From contig CP036526.1 in NCBI GenBank assembly GCA_007741555.1, positions 1 to 64,000 of the forward strand: a stretch of 64,000 bases of DNA. The letters run 5' to 3'. A program made the translations under genes and the position numbers. The DNA is from Stieleria marina. Lineage in GTDB: Bacteria > Planctomycetota > Planctomycetia > Pirellulales > Pirellulaceae. Below, in pieces: positions 25,992 through 35,182 of this stretch (the stretch's first letter is position 1; each line of letters opens with the position of its first letter). The notes beneath the pieces were generated by a model, which made no database searches, was not told the DNA's origin, and saw only the letters and a list, made by a program, of their open reading frames with translations.

Positions 25992-26020
25992 CTTTTTGTT
26001 CTCTTGTGACTCTTTGTGGC
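25992..26020 (-). repeat. Right inverted repeat of the GxxExxY element
   Basis: The reverse complement starts GCCACAAAGAGTCACAAGAG and differs from the left copy (25443-25471) at one position only. It lies 38 bp before the start of the dehydrogenase gene, so the element forms most of that gene's upstream region. Confidence 0.85.
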
Positions 26021-26057
26021 CTATTCTATTCCCTACTTCACCCACGATTGAACACAA

Positions 26058-27197
26058 ATGAAACCACTAAATATTGGCTTGATCGGTTACGGCTTCATGG
26101 GTCGTACACACACCAACGGATACAAGCGTGCCAACGATTTCTTTCCGGAGCTCGAGTATCGCCCTGTCCTAAAAGCTGTCTGCGGTCGTAACGCCCAAAA
26201 AGTGCAAGAGTTCGCCGATCAGTGGCAATACGAATCGATCGAAACCGATTGGAAGGCGCTGATCAAACGCGACGATATCGACGCGATTGACATCTGCACG
26301 CCGAATAACTCGCACGCTGAAATCGCCATTGCTGCTGCAGAAGCTGGCAAGATGATCTTGTGCGAAAAACCGCTGGCGTTGAATCCGGAAGAGGGCGAGC
26401 GCATGTGCGCCGCGGTCGAAAAAGCTGGTGTCGCCAACACGGTTTGGTACAACTACCGACGTGTGCCTGCGGTGACCATGGCCAAGCAGCTGATCGACGA
26501 AGGCGTCCTGGGAAAGATCTACCATTACCGCGCCAACTTCCTACAGGACTGGACCATCTCTGAAGACCTCCCACAGGGCGGCGCAGCACTTTGGCGATTG
26601 GACGCCGCCGCAGCGGGTTCGGGCGTGACAGGCGACCTCCTGGCTCACTGCATCGACACAGCCCTGTGGCTGAATGGTTCGATCACCGACGTCAGCGCGA
26701 TGACGGAGACCTTCATCAAAGAGCGTGTCCACCAAGACACCGGCGAAAAGCAAGCCGTCACAATCGACGATGCCTGTAGTTTTATGTGTCACTTTGACAA
26801 CGGATCGCTCGGTCTGTTCGAATCGACACGCTACGCACGCGGTCACAAAGCGCTCTACACGCTGGAGATCAACGGTGCGGATGCGTCAATCCGCTGGGAT
26901 CTGCATGACCTACATCGCTTGGAGTTTTTCTCCAACGCAGACGAAGGGCGTCTCCGCGGCTGGCGAAGTATTCACGTGAGCGACCACAGTGGCGATCAAC
27001 CGTACATGGACAAATGGTGGGTTCCCGGGTTGCAAATCGGCTACGAGCACACGTTCGTGCACCAAGTCGCTGACTTCCTTAAAAGCTTGCAAGAAGGCAA
27101 GCCGTGCAACCCCACTTTCCGCGATGCGCTCGAAACACAAGAGGTCTGCGAAGCGGTATTGAGCAGTGCCAAAGAGCGAGCCTGGAAGAACGTCTAA
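26058..27197 (+). CDS. Gfo/Idh/MocA-family oxidoreductase
   Basis: NAD(P)-dependent sugar/inositol dehydrogenase-type protein of 379 residues. The Rossmann start [15 protein letters not shown] and the conserved [15 protein letters not shown] (catalytic Lys region) are clear, as is [15 protein letters not shown] in the C-terminal domain, which bears the likely catalytic His. It follows a TIM-barrel isomerase gene across the decayed GxxExxY element, and the two probably served one sugar pathway. Confidence 0.92.
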   Translation: MKPLNIGLIGYGFMGRTHTNGYKRANDFFPELEYRPVLKAVCGRNAQKVQEFADQWQYESIETDWKALIKRDDIDAIDICTPNNSHAEIAIAAAEAGKMILCEKPLALNPEEGERMCAAVEKAGVANTVWYNYRRVPAVTMAKQLIDEGVLGKIYHYRANFLQDWTISEDLPQGGAALWRLDAAAAGSGVTGDLLAHCIDTALWLNGSITDVSAMTETFIKERVHQDTGEKQAVTIDDACSFMCHFDNGSLGLFESTRYARGHKALYTLEINGADASIRWDLHDLHRLEFFSNADEGRLRGWRSIHVSDHSGDQPYMDKWWVPGLQIGYEHTFVHQVADFLKSLQEGKPCNPTFRDALETQEVCEAVLSSAKERAWKNV

Positions 27198-27719
27198 TCG
27201 GCAGTCCAAGCAAACTGTAGCGGGCACGCTCAGCCGTGCCGCAGGCCAGCTGGGTATTCCAGGATCACTGGGCCAAGATGACTAGGACGGTACCTAACAC
27301 GCCGCTACCTAGTGGCGATCAAAAAGACTAGCCACAAGAAATCGCAAAAGCAAAAGGATCAGTTGTAAAAGGGAGAGAGATCGGGAGCCTTGGCTTCGCA
27401 TCACCTCTGCTCTTTTTGCTCTCTTGTGCCTTCTTATGGCCGTCTCATTCCGCCCGCCACCTGTCTCGAAAATTCGATTCGCCCGCTGAATCGAAATTTC
27501 CCGTCGACGTACTTTTCAACCACATAGCAGTCAAAGAAGTACTGCTTCACAGCTGGCCTAAATGCAAGGCACCAGCAACAGTGTGACATCCCATCACATC
27601 GTTTTGGCGACCCATCGCCTCGTTTTGGCGACAACGATCCCGCCTGAAATGGCAGCCATTGCCACGAACAGAGATCCTTTGGCATCGATCGCATGTGCGG
27701 GCGCGAGATTGCAAAGCTG
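27198..27719. other. Intergenic region with two palindromic elements
   Basis: 522 bp without a convincing gene. A GGCACG/CGTGCC hairpin with a 6-nt loop (27223-27240) lies 25 bp after the dehydrogenase stop and lacks a T-tract. An ORF-less relative of the GxxExxY repeat element lies at 27331-27440. The rest shows no coding signal I trust. Confidence 0.5.
27331..27440. repeat. Second GxxExxY-type hairpin element without an ORF
   Basis: The left end GCCACAAGAAATCGCAAAAG... (27331) and the right end, which reads GCCATAAGAAGGCACAAGAG... on the minus strand (27440-27412), are inverted and related to the repeats at 25.4-26.0 kb. The spacing (110 bp) matches the 107-bp element at 25443-25549, so this looks like the same unit inserted independently. 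Confidence 0.7.
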
Positions 27720-29024
27720 TCAACGCGGGACTAGCCAGTAGTCATTGAGTGCTTGGTCAATTTTTTTCAAACCAAGTAAGAACTGTTCTTCGCGTCGTCC
27801 GCTGATACGGTTTGCTGCCGACCGTACTTTGCAGCGGATCGCGGTCTTTTCGATATCCCTCAACGTGGCCAATTCATACGCCAAAGCTAATTGATAACGG
27901 GCTTGCGGATACACCGGCACGGAAAGCTCCTCGAGTGACCAATCGTCCAATGCCAATTCTTGCCAGCCATCGTCATCGGCGTCCTCTTTCAAATGCTTGC
28001 GGGCCGAATCAGGAAGCTCATCGAAACAGGAACGATGAAATTCGACCGAGGTACGACTGCTGTGGGGAGAGTACAACGCCCACGAAGTCCAGTGGTCCCA
28101 AAGACCGGCTCGTTCGGTAGCGGGCATCACGATTGCAATCACGACCAATACTTGCGAGATCAGGCAGCCCATTCGCGATAAAGGTCGACCGGCGGCCTTG
28201 TCCCGCGGCGGTAGCCCGAACAGTCGCCGGTACAGCAATCGATTGTCACGCTTTGAATTCGTACCCGGCTGCGCGAATAGAAACCAAGCTTGAACTATCA
28301 GCAGTACGTTCCAAAGTAAGACACCGTGGCTATGGTTCAGGCTCCACGGACCAAGCATGACGATCAATGATGCGTGCAGTCCGATCACCATGTATCCGGC
28401 CAGACACCGAGTCTTTCGGACTAACAGCATCACTCCGAGCACCAGCTCGGTAATCGGAAAGACATGCGCCAAAGTAGCCTTGGTCTCCGGGCTGATCGAA
28501 TCCTGCAGCCCCAACCATCCCAGCGGGACATTCAAAAAATCCTGACCGACGCTGTGGACGAACTGATAGTCCAGTTTGCCAGCCGCACTGTAGATGTAAA
28601 CGCTGGCCGCTAGCGGAATCAAAATCTGACGCGCCCGGACCGGTCGCATCGTCGCAAACACGCATCCGTAGATCAGGCTCTGATATGCCCAGGGCTGCAG
28701 GCGATGCTGATCCAACACAAAACCGAGCGACAGAGACAATGCTACCAGCCACCAACCACTGGACGCCGATCGTGATGGAGCAATCACCCATAGTGCTCCG
28801 GCGACGGTCCCGGTCAACGGGATCCAGCTGCACCAATCCGGCAACGCAGCGGCCCAACGGAACATAGCGACGGGAGGGAACTCGGAGTTCGGAATCCACA
28901 GCCGATAAGTAGCGGCCAACAAAACGCAAAGCATCGCCGCCCACCAGCGTGGAAACGACCACTGCTGAGCTACCTTTTCTTGGGCAACCGTTTCGTCGAA
29001 TGCAAGTGTGTTGTGATCAGTCAA
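27720..29024 (-). CDS. Multispanning membrane protein, HTTM/DoxX-like
   Basis: 434 residues with about eight or nine membrane segments in the first 310 residues. SVYIYSAAGKLDYQFVHSVG and FPITELVLGVMLLVRKTR resemble HTTM/DoxX-type proteins. A soluble C-terminal part of about 120 residues follows. No enzymatic signature found. Family placement is tentative. Confidence 0.7.
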   Translation of the reverse strand: MTDHNTLAFDETVAQEKVAQQWSFPRWWAAMLCVLLAATYRLWIPNSEFPPVAMFRWAAALPDWCSWIPLTGTVAGALWVIAPSRSASSGWWLVALSLSLGFVLDQHRLQPWAYQSLIYGCVFATMRPVRARQILIPLAASVYIYSAAGKLDYQFVHSVGQDFLNVPLGWLGLQDSISPETKATLAHVFPITELVLGVMLLVRKTRCLAGYMVIGLHASLIVMLGPWSLNHSHGVLLWNVLLIVQAWFLFAQPGTNSKRDNRLLYRRLFGLPPRDKAAGRPLSRMGCLISQVLVVIAIVMPATERAGLWDHWTSWALYSPHSSRTSVEFHRSCFDELPDSARKHLKEDADDDGWQELALDDWSLEELSVPVYPQARYQLALAYELATLRDIEKTAIRCKVRSAANRISGRREEQFLLGLKKIDQALNDYWLVPR

Positions 29025-29204
29025 AACAAATGGCGGAGGGTGGAAAGTAAGCTGCTGGCAATTGCCAAGACCAAGTCAACATTAGCGAATGGTGCACCGC
29101 AGTACTTGCGGAGCGATACAGCAACAATAGAAACGAGTCTGACTCGCACATCCAAGTTTGCCAATCGTTACCCGGGACTATTACTTTGTGCGGTGCGATA
29201 TCAA

Positions 29205-30866
29205 CTAGGGTGCGATCGGCAAACCCTGTTCGTCAAATTGAAAAGAACCGCGTTCCGTCGAAAGACGCCCAATGCTCTCGGGCAACTGGTAGTGACGATA
29301 GTTGCTGCCCCAACTGTCTGGCCATCGGTTGACATAGTCGATGGTATCCCGAAAACCAATGTTGCCAAGCCGTTCGACTTCCTGAACAAGTCCGTCGACA
29401 AGAGCTTCTTCGTCGACATCTGTCCAAGTCGTAGGCTCTCCACTTAAGCCAGCGTTTTTGAACGCCGTTTCCACCACTCCAATGTCGCTCCCGTTGAAAA
29501 CGTTCGTCACGTTTCCGCGGATGATGACACGGGCAGGATACCGCACATGCCAACGCAACAGCAGCGCTGCGGCGCGCTCGGATGTGTAGACATCACCCAG
29601 TGTCGTGCCGGCGGGTAAACCGGCCGTTGCTCCAAACTTAGCAGTTAGAATATCTCGAATTCGAACACGGGCAAAGTCGTACATGCACTTTCGAAAACCG
29701 GCGTTGGTGCGTCCGGCCATCGACAGGCGGTAGAACCAATGCCAGTGCTTGAAATAGTTGGCATCATCGATCGCTGGATTCACCCGAACAAATTCACCAG
29801 CGTCATTTTGCTGCGACAACCAACCGGTGTATTTGCGAAGCGAAGGCTGCCAAAGAGCATCGCCGTTGGCAACACCATTCGCATTGGTCCAGTCTTCGTC
29901 GATTGACGCGCCAAAGAATCCAAACACCGACTCAAACGCTTGCGGATCAGCGTGGCGAACATAAGACATGAACGCACACAGTTCGCCTTCAGCGACGGAT
30001 CCGTCTGCCGATGTGATGCCAAAGGTCCAATGGCACGGGCCCAACGACAAAATGGCTGTGTCATAGGCATTCAGCGAGTCAAAAAAGCCCACACATTCGA
30101 CTTCCGAAACCGCTCGGACGACCTTGAACGTGGACCGTTGCTTCGCACTCATCGATGCAAACGGTGTTCCGATTAACGTACTTGGCAGGATCTCCGACTC
30201 AGTCCACGTGTGACGTGGTGCCACCGAACGCGGACCTGATGTGGCGTTGAGCGTCCAGTGATCTCCCAATGCAGAAAGCTCATCGGCCGTGTGGGCGGCT
30301 GGTACCTTGTAGTAGCCACTGAAATCGCGAGCAAACATCCGGGGTGTGGATTCAGGGATTTCACCATGGCCCCAGAGATTCTGAGACGCCTGAGCGTAGA
30401 TGTTGCCCGAACCGGCATACAACTTCTTCCGATCATCGCCGTCCATGCTCCAGCATTCGATCACCAAAGGGCAGCGAAAACTATGATCAATCCAGTTTGC
30501 CAACTGCAACCGCGTGTCGGCATTGGCGACTCCGCTGATGGGACCGCCGTAGCGGTGAGGGTTTTCGACTTGAGTAAGCGAATCGCTGTAACGAATTGAA
30601 GATGTCCTCTGTTGGGCGATGTGAGGCATTTGACAATAGATCTGGAATTCGCGTAACGCAAACAGAGTGTTGCGTCCAAAAATTCCGTCCGGCGTACCCA
30701 CCAGTTTGAAACCCAGCTCAGCTAGATCCGTTTGCAACTGTTCGACAAAACCAATCTCGCCCTCCATCGGAACCAAGTCGCCGTCAGCCGCCGCGCGAAC
30801 GGATCCGCCAAACGTCAACGTCGAATCACGATCACCCACTTTTAGGTTGTAGTTTCCGTACCGCAT
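29205..30866 (-). CDS. Peptidoglycan-binding-domain protein, possible cell-wall or phage-type hydrolase
   Basis: 553 residues. Residues about 40-75 form a PG_binding_1-type domain (FVEQLQTDLAELGFKLVGTP, then DGIFGRNTLFALREFQIYC). The remaining 450 residues contain a repeated-looking alpha-rich region with CVGFFDSLNAYDTAILSLG and HWTFGITSADG, which suggest a lysozyme- or chitosanase-like fold, but I cannot name the family or catalytic residues. There is no signal peptide, which is odd for a wall enzyme and leaves phage- or injection-system origin open. Confidence 0.65.
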   Translation of the reverse strand: MRYGNYNLKVGDRDSTLTFGGSVRAAADGDLVPMEGEIGFVEQLQTDLAELGFKLVGTPDGIFGRNTLFALREFQIYCQMPHIAQQRTSSIRYSDSLTQVENPHRYGGPISGVANADTRLQLANWIDHSFRCPLVIECWSMDGDDRKKLYAGSGNIYAQASQNLWGHGEIPESTPRMFARDFSGYYKVPAAHTADELSALGDHWTLNATSGPRSVAPRHTWTESEILPSTLIGTPFASMSAKQRSTFKVVRAVSEVECVGFFDSLNAYDTAILSLGPCHWTFGITSADGSVAEGELCAFMSYVRHADPQAFESVFGFFGASIDEDWTNANGVANGDALWQPSLRKYTGWLSQQNDAGEFVRVNPAIDDANYFKHWHWFYRLSMAGRTNAGFRKCMYDFARVRIRDILTAKFGATAGLPAGTTLGDVYTSERAAALLLRWHVRYPARVIIRGNVTNVFNGSDIGVVETAFKNAGLSGEPTTWTDVDEEALVDGLVQEVERLGNIGFRDTIDYVNRWPDSWGSNYRHYQLPESIGRLSTERGSFQFDEQGLPIAP

Positions 30867-30966
30867 TGTCTCGTTTTTCGTGATTAGGGCGATTCGTGAC
30901 GACAGACTGCCGCTGCCACGATTTCGGCCGACGCTCTGCCGCCGATCAGAGTTTCAAAACCAGTAT

Positions 30967-32145
30967 TCAAAAATCGACGGCGGTGCCGGGGATCAGAGCG
31001 TGATCTGGCAACGTCTGTTGATCGTCGAACACTCGCATCTGCTCGGGCGTTTCGACGGTGTTTTTCGATTCGTCGTACAGTTCGGTTTGTTTGTCGTAGA
31101 CGGATTGGTTGTTCAAATTCAGATGCTTGACCATGAACGGATACATGGCTTGGCGTTTGACAAATTCGTAGCCGTGCTGCTGATTGGGAAAGTGAGCGTT
31201 TTCGACCGCGTCGCCTTTCCCGTACAGTTCGTAGACGCGGCGAATGTACGGCATCTCGACCAGCGGATTGTTCTTCGTCCAGTCACCACCCACGCTGACC
31301 AACAACAGCGGTCGCGGGGCGGTCAACGCAGCGATCTCGGCGTTGTTGGTTTCTAGCGTCGTCGTTTTGTGAATCGGCATGCCGCTTTCACAGTTACAGC
31401 CACCAAAGAAGTGTGCCGACACCATCGTGACCGGTGCGGCGACTTTGACGCGTTGGTCGATCGCCGTCAACAAAAACGTCTGCGTGCCTCCGCCGGAGCA
31501 ACCGGTCACTCCGATTTGCTCGGGATCGACGTCCGAAAGCGATTGCATAAAATCAATCGCTCGAATGCTGCTCCATGTTTGAAGCGTCATCACTTGCGGA
31601 TGTTTGTGATCCCAGCCCAGGTGCTGCGAATCACCAAAGCCCACCATGTCATACGAAAATACCACCGCACCCATCCGCGCCAGCGTTGCACATCGGTTTT
31701 GTTGATCAGGCCTGTACCGCCCACCAGCCGGACCCTGAGCGTGTCCATGCGGGCAAAGGATCGCGGGTGACTTGGCACCGTCCGGGCTGTTCGTTGGCCG
31801 ATAGAGTGATCCGTACACCAGAAATCCGGGTCGCGATTCAAAGGCAGCCGATTCAACGCAGTAACCGTCATACGTTCGCTTGTTGCGAACAATCGGGTTC
31901 AAGTCAGTTCGCTCCGGTAACGGATCCAATCGCGCACCTTGCAGGATCTGTTTGCGGATTTTCTCAGCCCGCTGTTTCCACTCGTCCAGTGTCGAAAACG
32001 TTGCCCCCATCCGCTCAAGCTGCTCCACCGCGTCGGCTTCACTGTGGTAGTTGCCTTGGCACAGCGTTGGTGCAGTGTCTTGGGCGAAAACCACCATCGG
32101 GCCCAACCCAACAATTGCAGACAGCAGCAGTAGTTTCTTGAACAT
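30967..32145 (-). CDS. Exported alpha/beta hydrolase (acetyl-xylan esterase/dienelactone hydrolase type)
   Basis: 392 residues from ATG 32145, which is preceded by AGGA at suitable spacing and begins a signal peptide (MFKKLLLLSAIVGLGPMVVFA). The nucleophile elbow is GVTGCSGGGTQ (Ser in CSGGG). PAILCPHGHAQGP is the oxyanion region, and FPNQQHGYEF supplies the likely His. Proteins of this kind are abundant in planctomycetes and thought to deacetylate polysaccharides, so periplasmic polysaccharide processing is the best guess. Confidence 0.82.
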   Translation of the reverse strand: MFKKLLLLSAIVGLGPMVVFAQDTAPTLCQGNYHSEADAVEQLERMGATFSTLDEWKQRAEKIRKQILQGARLDPLPERTDLNPIVRNKRTYDGYCVESAAFESRPGFLVYGSLYRPTNSPDGAKSPAILCPHGHAQGPAGGRYRPDQQNRCATLARMGAVVFSYDMVGFGDSQHLGWDHKHPQVMTLQTWSSIRAIDFMQSLSDVDPEQIGVTGCSGGGTQTFLLTAIDQRVKVAAPVTMVSAHFFGGCNCESGMPIHKTTTLETNNAEIAALTAPRPLLLVSVGGDWTKNNPLVEMPYIRRVYELYGKGDAVENAHFPNQQHGYEFVKRQAMYPFMVKHLNLNNQSVYDKQTELYDESKNTVETPEQMRVFDDQQTLPDHALIPGTAVDF

Positions 32146-32352
32146 CAAATTTTCCTGAGCGATTTGGATTTCCGCAGCCATTCTACGCCATTGTGTTTGG
32201 AATAGGCGAACGAACCCGACCATGATCTGGGAACCAAACTCGCAGAAATTTCGTCTCAGCCGTGTTCGTCAGTGCAAGTGGTTCGGTTTAGAATCAGTCG
32301 CAGCATCCGTATTTTGAAAAATCTTGGGCACCGTTGTCGGGAGTTTGCAGTA

Positions 32353-35157
32353 ATGAAACGTGGTTTGTATTGCACCATTGTGACGGCGGTCATGTTTCTT
32401 TCGACGAATTCATTGCTGTGGGCCCAAGAGAACATTGATCCAGTGCGAACGGGCGATGAAGTCGAAGTCTTGTCGTTTTCGACTTGGTATCCCGGAACGG
32501 TGGAAAGCTACGTCGATGGCAAAGCGACGGTGCGTTACAAGCGAAGCAGCTTCGAAACGACATCCGAATTTCCAATCGAAAAAATGCGTTTTCCAAACGG
32601 AGAAGGGCACTGGATCATCTGGAAGGACGCGACCGGCAAATTTCGCGTTGAAGCACGGTATATCTCGCGAACGAAAACCGACGTCACGATTCGCAAAGCC
32701 GACGGTAGCGAAGCGACCGTTCCTATCGCCAATCTGCATCCCACGATTCGTGCCCAAGTCGCCAAAACGCCCGTGACCGCTGACTTGGTCGCACCGGTTC
32801 GCGTTGGCGATCAAATCGAAGTGAAGTACTTCAGCAAATGGTATGAAGGCACCGTCGAATCCGTTCGCGGCGAGACGGCCACGGTGAAATACAACTACGG
32901 TAGCTTCGCTCCACGCAGCGGCGATTTCAAATTGGCCGATATGCGGTTTCCCGATGGACAAGGGCACTGGATGCTTTGGAAAGACGCGAGCGGTAAGTTT
33001 AAGACCGAGGCTCGCTACATTTCGCGGACCGCAACCGATGTGACAATTCGCAAAGTCGATGGGACGGAACTGACGGTGCCGATCGCCAACTTGCATCCAA
33101 CCCTGCGTGCCCAAATCGCCAAGACAACGATCACCAGCGAGCTCAACAAAGTCGATGGAGCCATCCCGATTCGTGTCGGTGATCAAGTGCAAATCAAGAG
33201 CTTTTCCAGTTGGTACGACGGCACGGTTCAAGAGGTGAAGATCGGAGCGGCGGTGGTCGAATATCAAAGAGGCAGTTGGGGAGCCAAGACGGATACGTTC
33301 GAGCTGAAGGACATCCGTTACCCCAATGGCGAAGGCCCTTGGCGGGAATGGTCGGACGCGTCAGGAGATTTCAAAATCATTGCCAGATACCTTGGCCGAG
33401 ACGAAACGCATGTCACGATTTTGAAGGAAGACAAAACGGAGACGCGCGTACCGATCGACAAACTCAGCACGACCCTTCGCAAGCTACTGAAGGAAACGCC
33501 GATCATTGCGCGCCGGCCCGCGCTGGTTACTTTGGCAGGTGCCGAGCTGATTGGCGATGTTGCTGGTGCCGCGACGCGATTCAGCATGAACACCGGCTCC
33601 AGTTCGGCCAGCTCACCAGATTTGTCAAGCGTTACGCTCCCGATGGGCACACCCATTTCGCAACAAACACTGCGTCTGCCCGAAGGCGGCGCGGCGATCG
33701 CGATTGATCCCACGTACACGGTCGATCACGTGGTACCGGTCGGTGGTAGCGACGGATGGGTGATCGCCAGCGCCAAAGCCGATTGGCCTAACAAAGGGCT
33801 GCTGACGCACGTGTACTGGGCCAGCTTGGCCAACAAACGCATGATCAAAGGACCAACCTTTCACCCTGATCAACGTCTGGTCGCGTACTCCGCCGGGCAA
33901 CAGCGACTGGTGATGTGCAGCGTGCAGGGTACTTGGAGCGAACCGAGTCAGCTTTCGACCTATCGCATTACGCCGGGCCAATCCGCCGCGCAACCCGAGA
34001 TCACTTTAGGAATCCCCAAAGCCAAGCATTCCTACAACCGAGAACCGATTCGCGTTGAATTGATCGGCAGCAATACGATGCTGTTCGGGTTTGGTGGAAA
34101 GATCTCGTTGTGGGATTTGGAGTCGCGGCGAGTGCTTTGGGAAGTCAGTGGTCTGAAATCGCATCACTTTCAACTCAGCATCGACCATCAGTACTTCTCC
34201 GCCCTGAGTGCCAGCAGCACGATCAGCGTTTACCGCGTCGACACGGGCGAGCCAATTGGGCAGGGGAGTTGGCAAGGTTACGGCGCGACGACAGCTTGTT
34301 TCAGTCTGGATGGAAAAGGATTGCTGGCTGCAAATTCGTCGGGCATGTATCGCTGGGACTTAGCGGGGAACCAACCAGTCACGACATTGCCGATAGGTGG
34401 TTTACGGATTGGTGACACAACGCCACTGGCGGACTTGGGAAGTGGCTGGATCGTCGCGGGCCCACAGATCTACAGCTCAGGCCTTGGTCTGATCGTGTGG
34501 CAATACGCTGGTGGTGCCAGGCCAGTCCCCGTGAACATCAAGTACCAACGCATGTTAGGCCGACAGATGTTGGTCGCGGCGACCGCAGGCGGATCCAAAG
34601 GAAAGTCGATGTTAATTGGCGTCGCGACGGTCCCTCATAAAGACGCGATCGAACTGATGAAACAGGTCGACCCCGAATCGGTTCGTATGCTTGTCCGTGG
34701 CAGCCGCGTCAAGATTGATACGTCAGTCGACAGTCGCATTGCCGCAGGGCTACGGCGTGCTGCGCAGCAAAACGGATGGATCGAAGACCCGTCTAGCGAA
34801 GCCATTCTGACGGGATCGGCCAAACAGGGAAAAGCCCAAACCATGACGTATCGCAAGATCGGGTTCGGCAGCCAAGGCAGTGGCGAAGAAACGCACACCG
34901 TGTCGCCTTGGATACAGACGGCCGAGGTAGTCTATCGCGATCAGAACGCTTGGCGAACAGCCATGGGCGGCGTACCGTATTCGATGCACCTTAGCGAAGG
35001 CCAATCACTGGGGAGTGAACTGGGGAAGTCGTCACAACCCAATTATGCGTTGTTTGAGAACTTAAAAATTCCCGAGGAAATCATCTACCCAAAATTTCAA
35101 CAAGGACTCGGCAGCACGTTGCTAACGCCTAGCGGTTTCGTCGATGTCGCAAAGTGA
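32353..35157 (+). CDS. Exported protein with three Tudor-like/SHD1 units and a beta-propeller-like region
   Basis: 934 residues from ATG 32353 (signal peptide ending ...SLLWAQ). Three tandem units of about 115 residues fill roughly 27-370. Each has an SH3/Tudor-like strand set (GDEVEVLSFSTWYPGTVES in the first) followed by an SLA1 homology domain 1 (WKDATGKFRVEARYISR, then VTIRKADGSEATVPIANL). SHD1 is eukaryotic-like and enriched in planctomycetes. Residues about 440-800 look like WD40-type repeats (GKISLWDLESRRVLWEVSG). The C-terminal 130 residues are unassigned. Likely a periplasmic binding or scaffold protein. Confidence 0.82.
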   Translation: MKRGLYCTIVTAVMFLSTNSLLWAQENIDPVRTGDEVEVLSFSTWYPGTVESYVDGKATVRYKRSSFETTSEFPIEKMRFPNGEGHWIIWKDATGKFRVEARYISRTKTDVTIRKADGSEATVPIANLHPTIRAQVAKTPVTADLVAPVRVGDQIEVKYFSKWYEGTVESVRGETATVKYNYGSFAPRSGDFKLADMRFPDGQGHWMLWKDASGKFKTEARYISRTATDVTIRKVDGTELTVPIANLHPTLRAQIAKTTITSELNKVDGAIPIRVGDQVQIKSFSSWYDGTVQEVKIGAAVVEYQRGSWGAKTDTFELKDIRYPNGEGPWREWSDASGDFKIIARYLGRDETHVTILKEDKTETRVPIDKLSTTLRKLLKETPIIARRPALVTLAGAELIGDVAGAATRFSMNTGSSSASSPDLSSVTLPMGTPISQQTLRLPEGGAAIAIDPTYTVDHVVPVGGSDGWVIASAKADWPNKGLLTHVYWASLANKRMIKGPTFHPDQRLVAYSAGQQRLVMCSVQGTWSEPSQLSTYRITPGQSAAQPEITLGIPKAKHSYNREPIRVELIGSNTMLFGFGGKISLWDLESRRVLWEVSGLKSHHFQLSIDHQYFSALSASSTISVYRVDTGEPIGQGSWQGYGATTACFSLDGKGLLAANSSGMYRWDLAGNQPVTTLPIGGLRIGDTTPLADLGSGWIVAGPQIYSSGLGLIVWQYAGGARPVPVNIKYQRMLGRQMLVAATAGGSKGKSMLIGVATVPHKDAIELMKQVDPESVRMLVRGSRVKIDTSVDSRIAAGLRRAAQQNGWIEDPSSEAILTGSAKQGKAQTMTYRKIGFGSQGSGEETHTVSPWIQTAEVVYRDQNAWRTAMGGVPYSMHLSEGQSLGSELGKSSQPNYALFENLKIPEEIIYPKFQQGLGSTLLTPSGFVDVAK

Positions 35158-35182
35158 CCTCTGCCGTCCAGACGCTGCCTTG

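Larger units (their letters stand above)
25443..26020. mobile_element. Decayed GxxExxY element bounded by 29-bp inverted repeats
   Basis: The outer ends 25443-25471 and 25992-26020 are inverted copies of one another with 28 of 29 bases identical. They enclose a second inner copy (25521-25549) and the decayed GxxExxY gene (25581-25982). No transposase is present. I interpret the whole as a mobile or formerly mobile cassette, which is inference from symmetry and content. Confidence 0.55.

Noticed and set aside
27223-27240. Hairpin after the dehydrogenase as a Rho-independent terminator
   Set aside because: The stem is good but no T-tract follows on either strand; kept only as part of the intergenic description.
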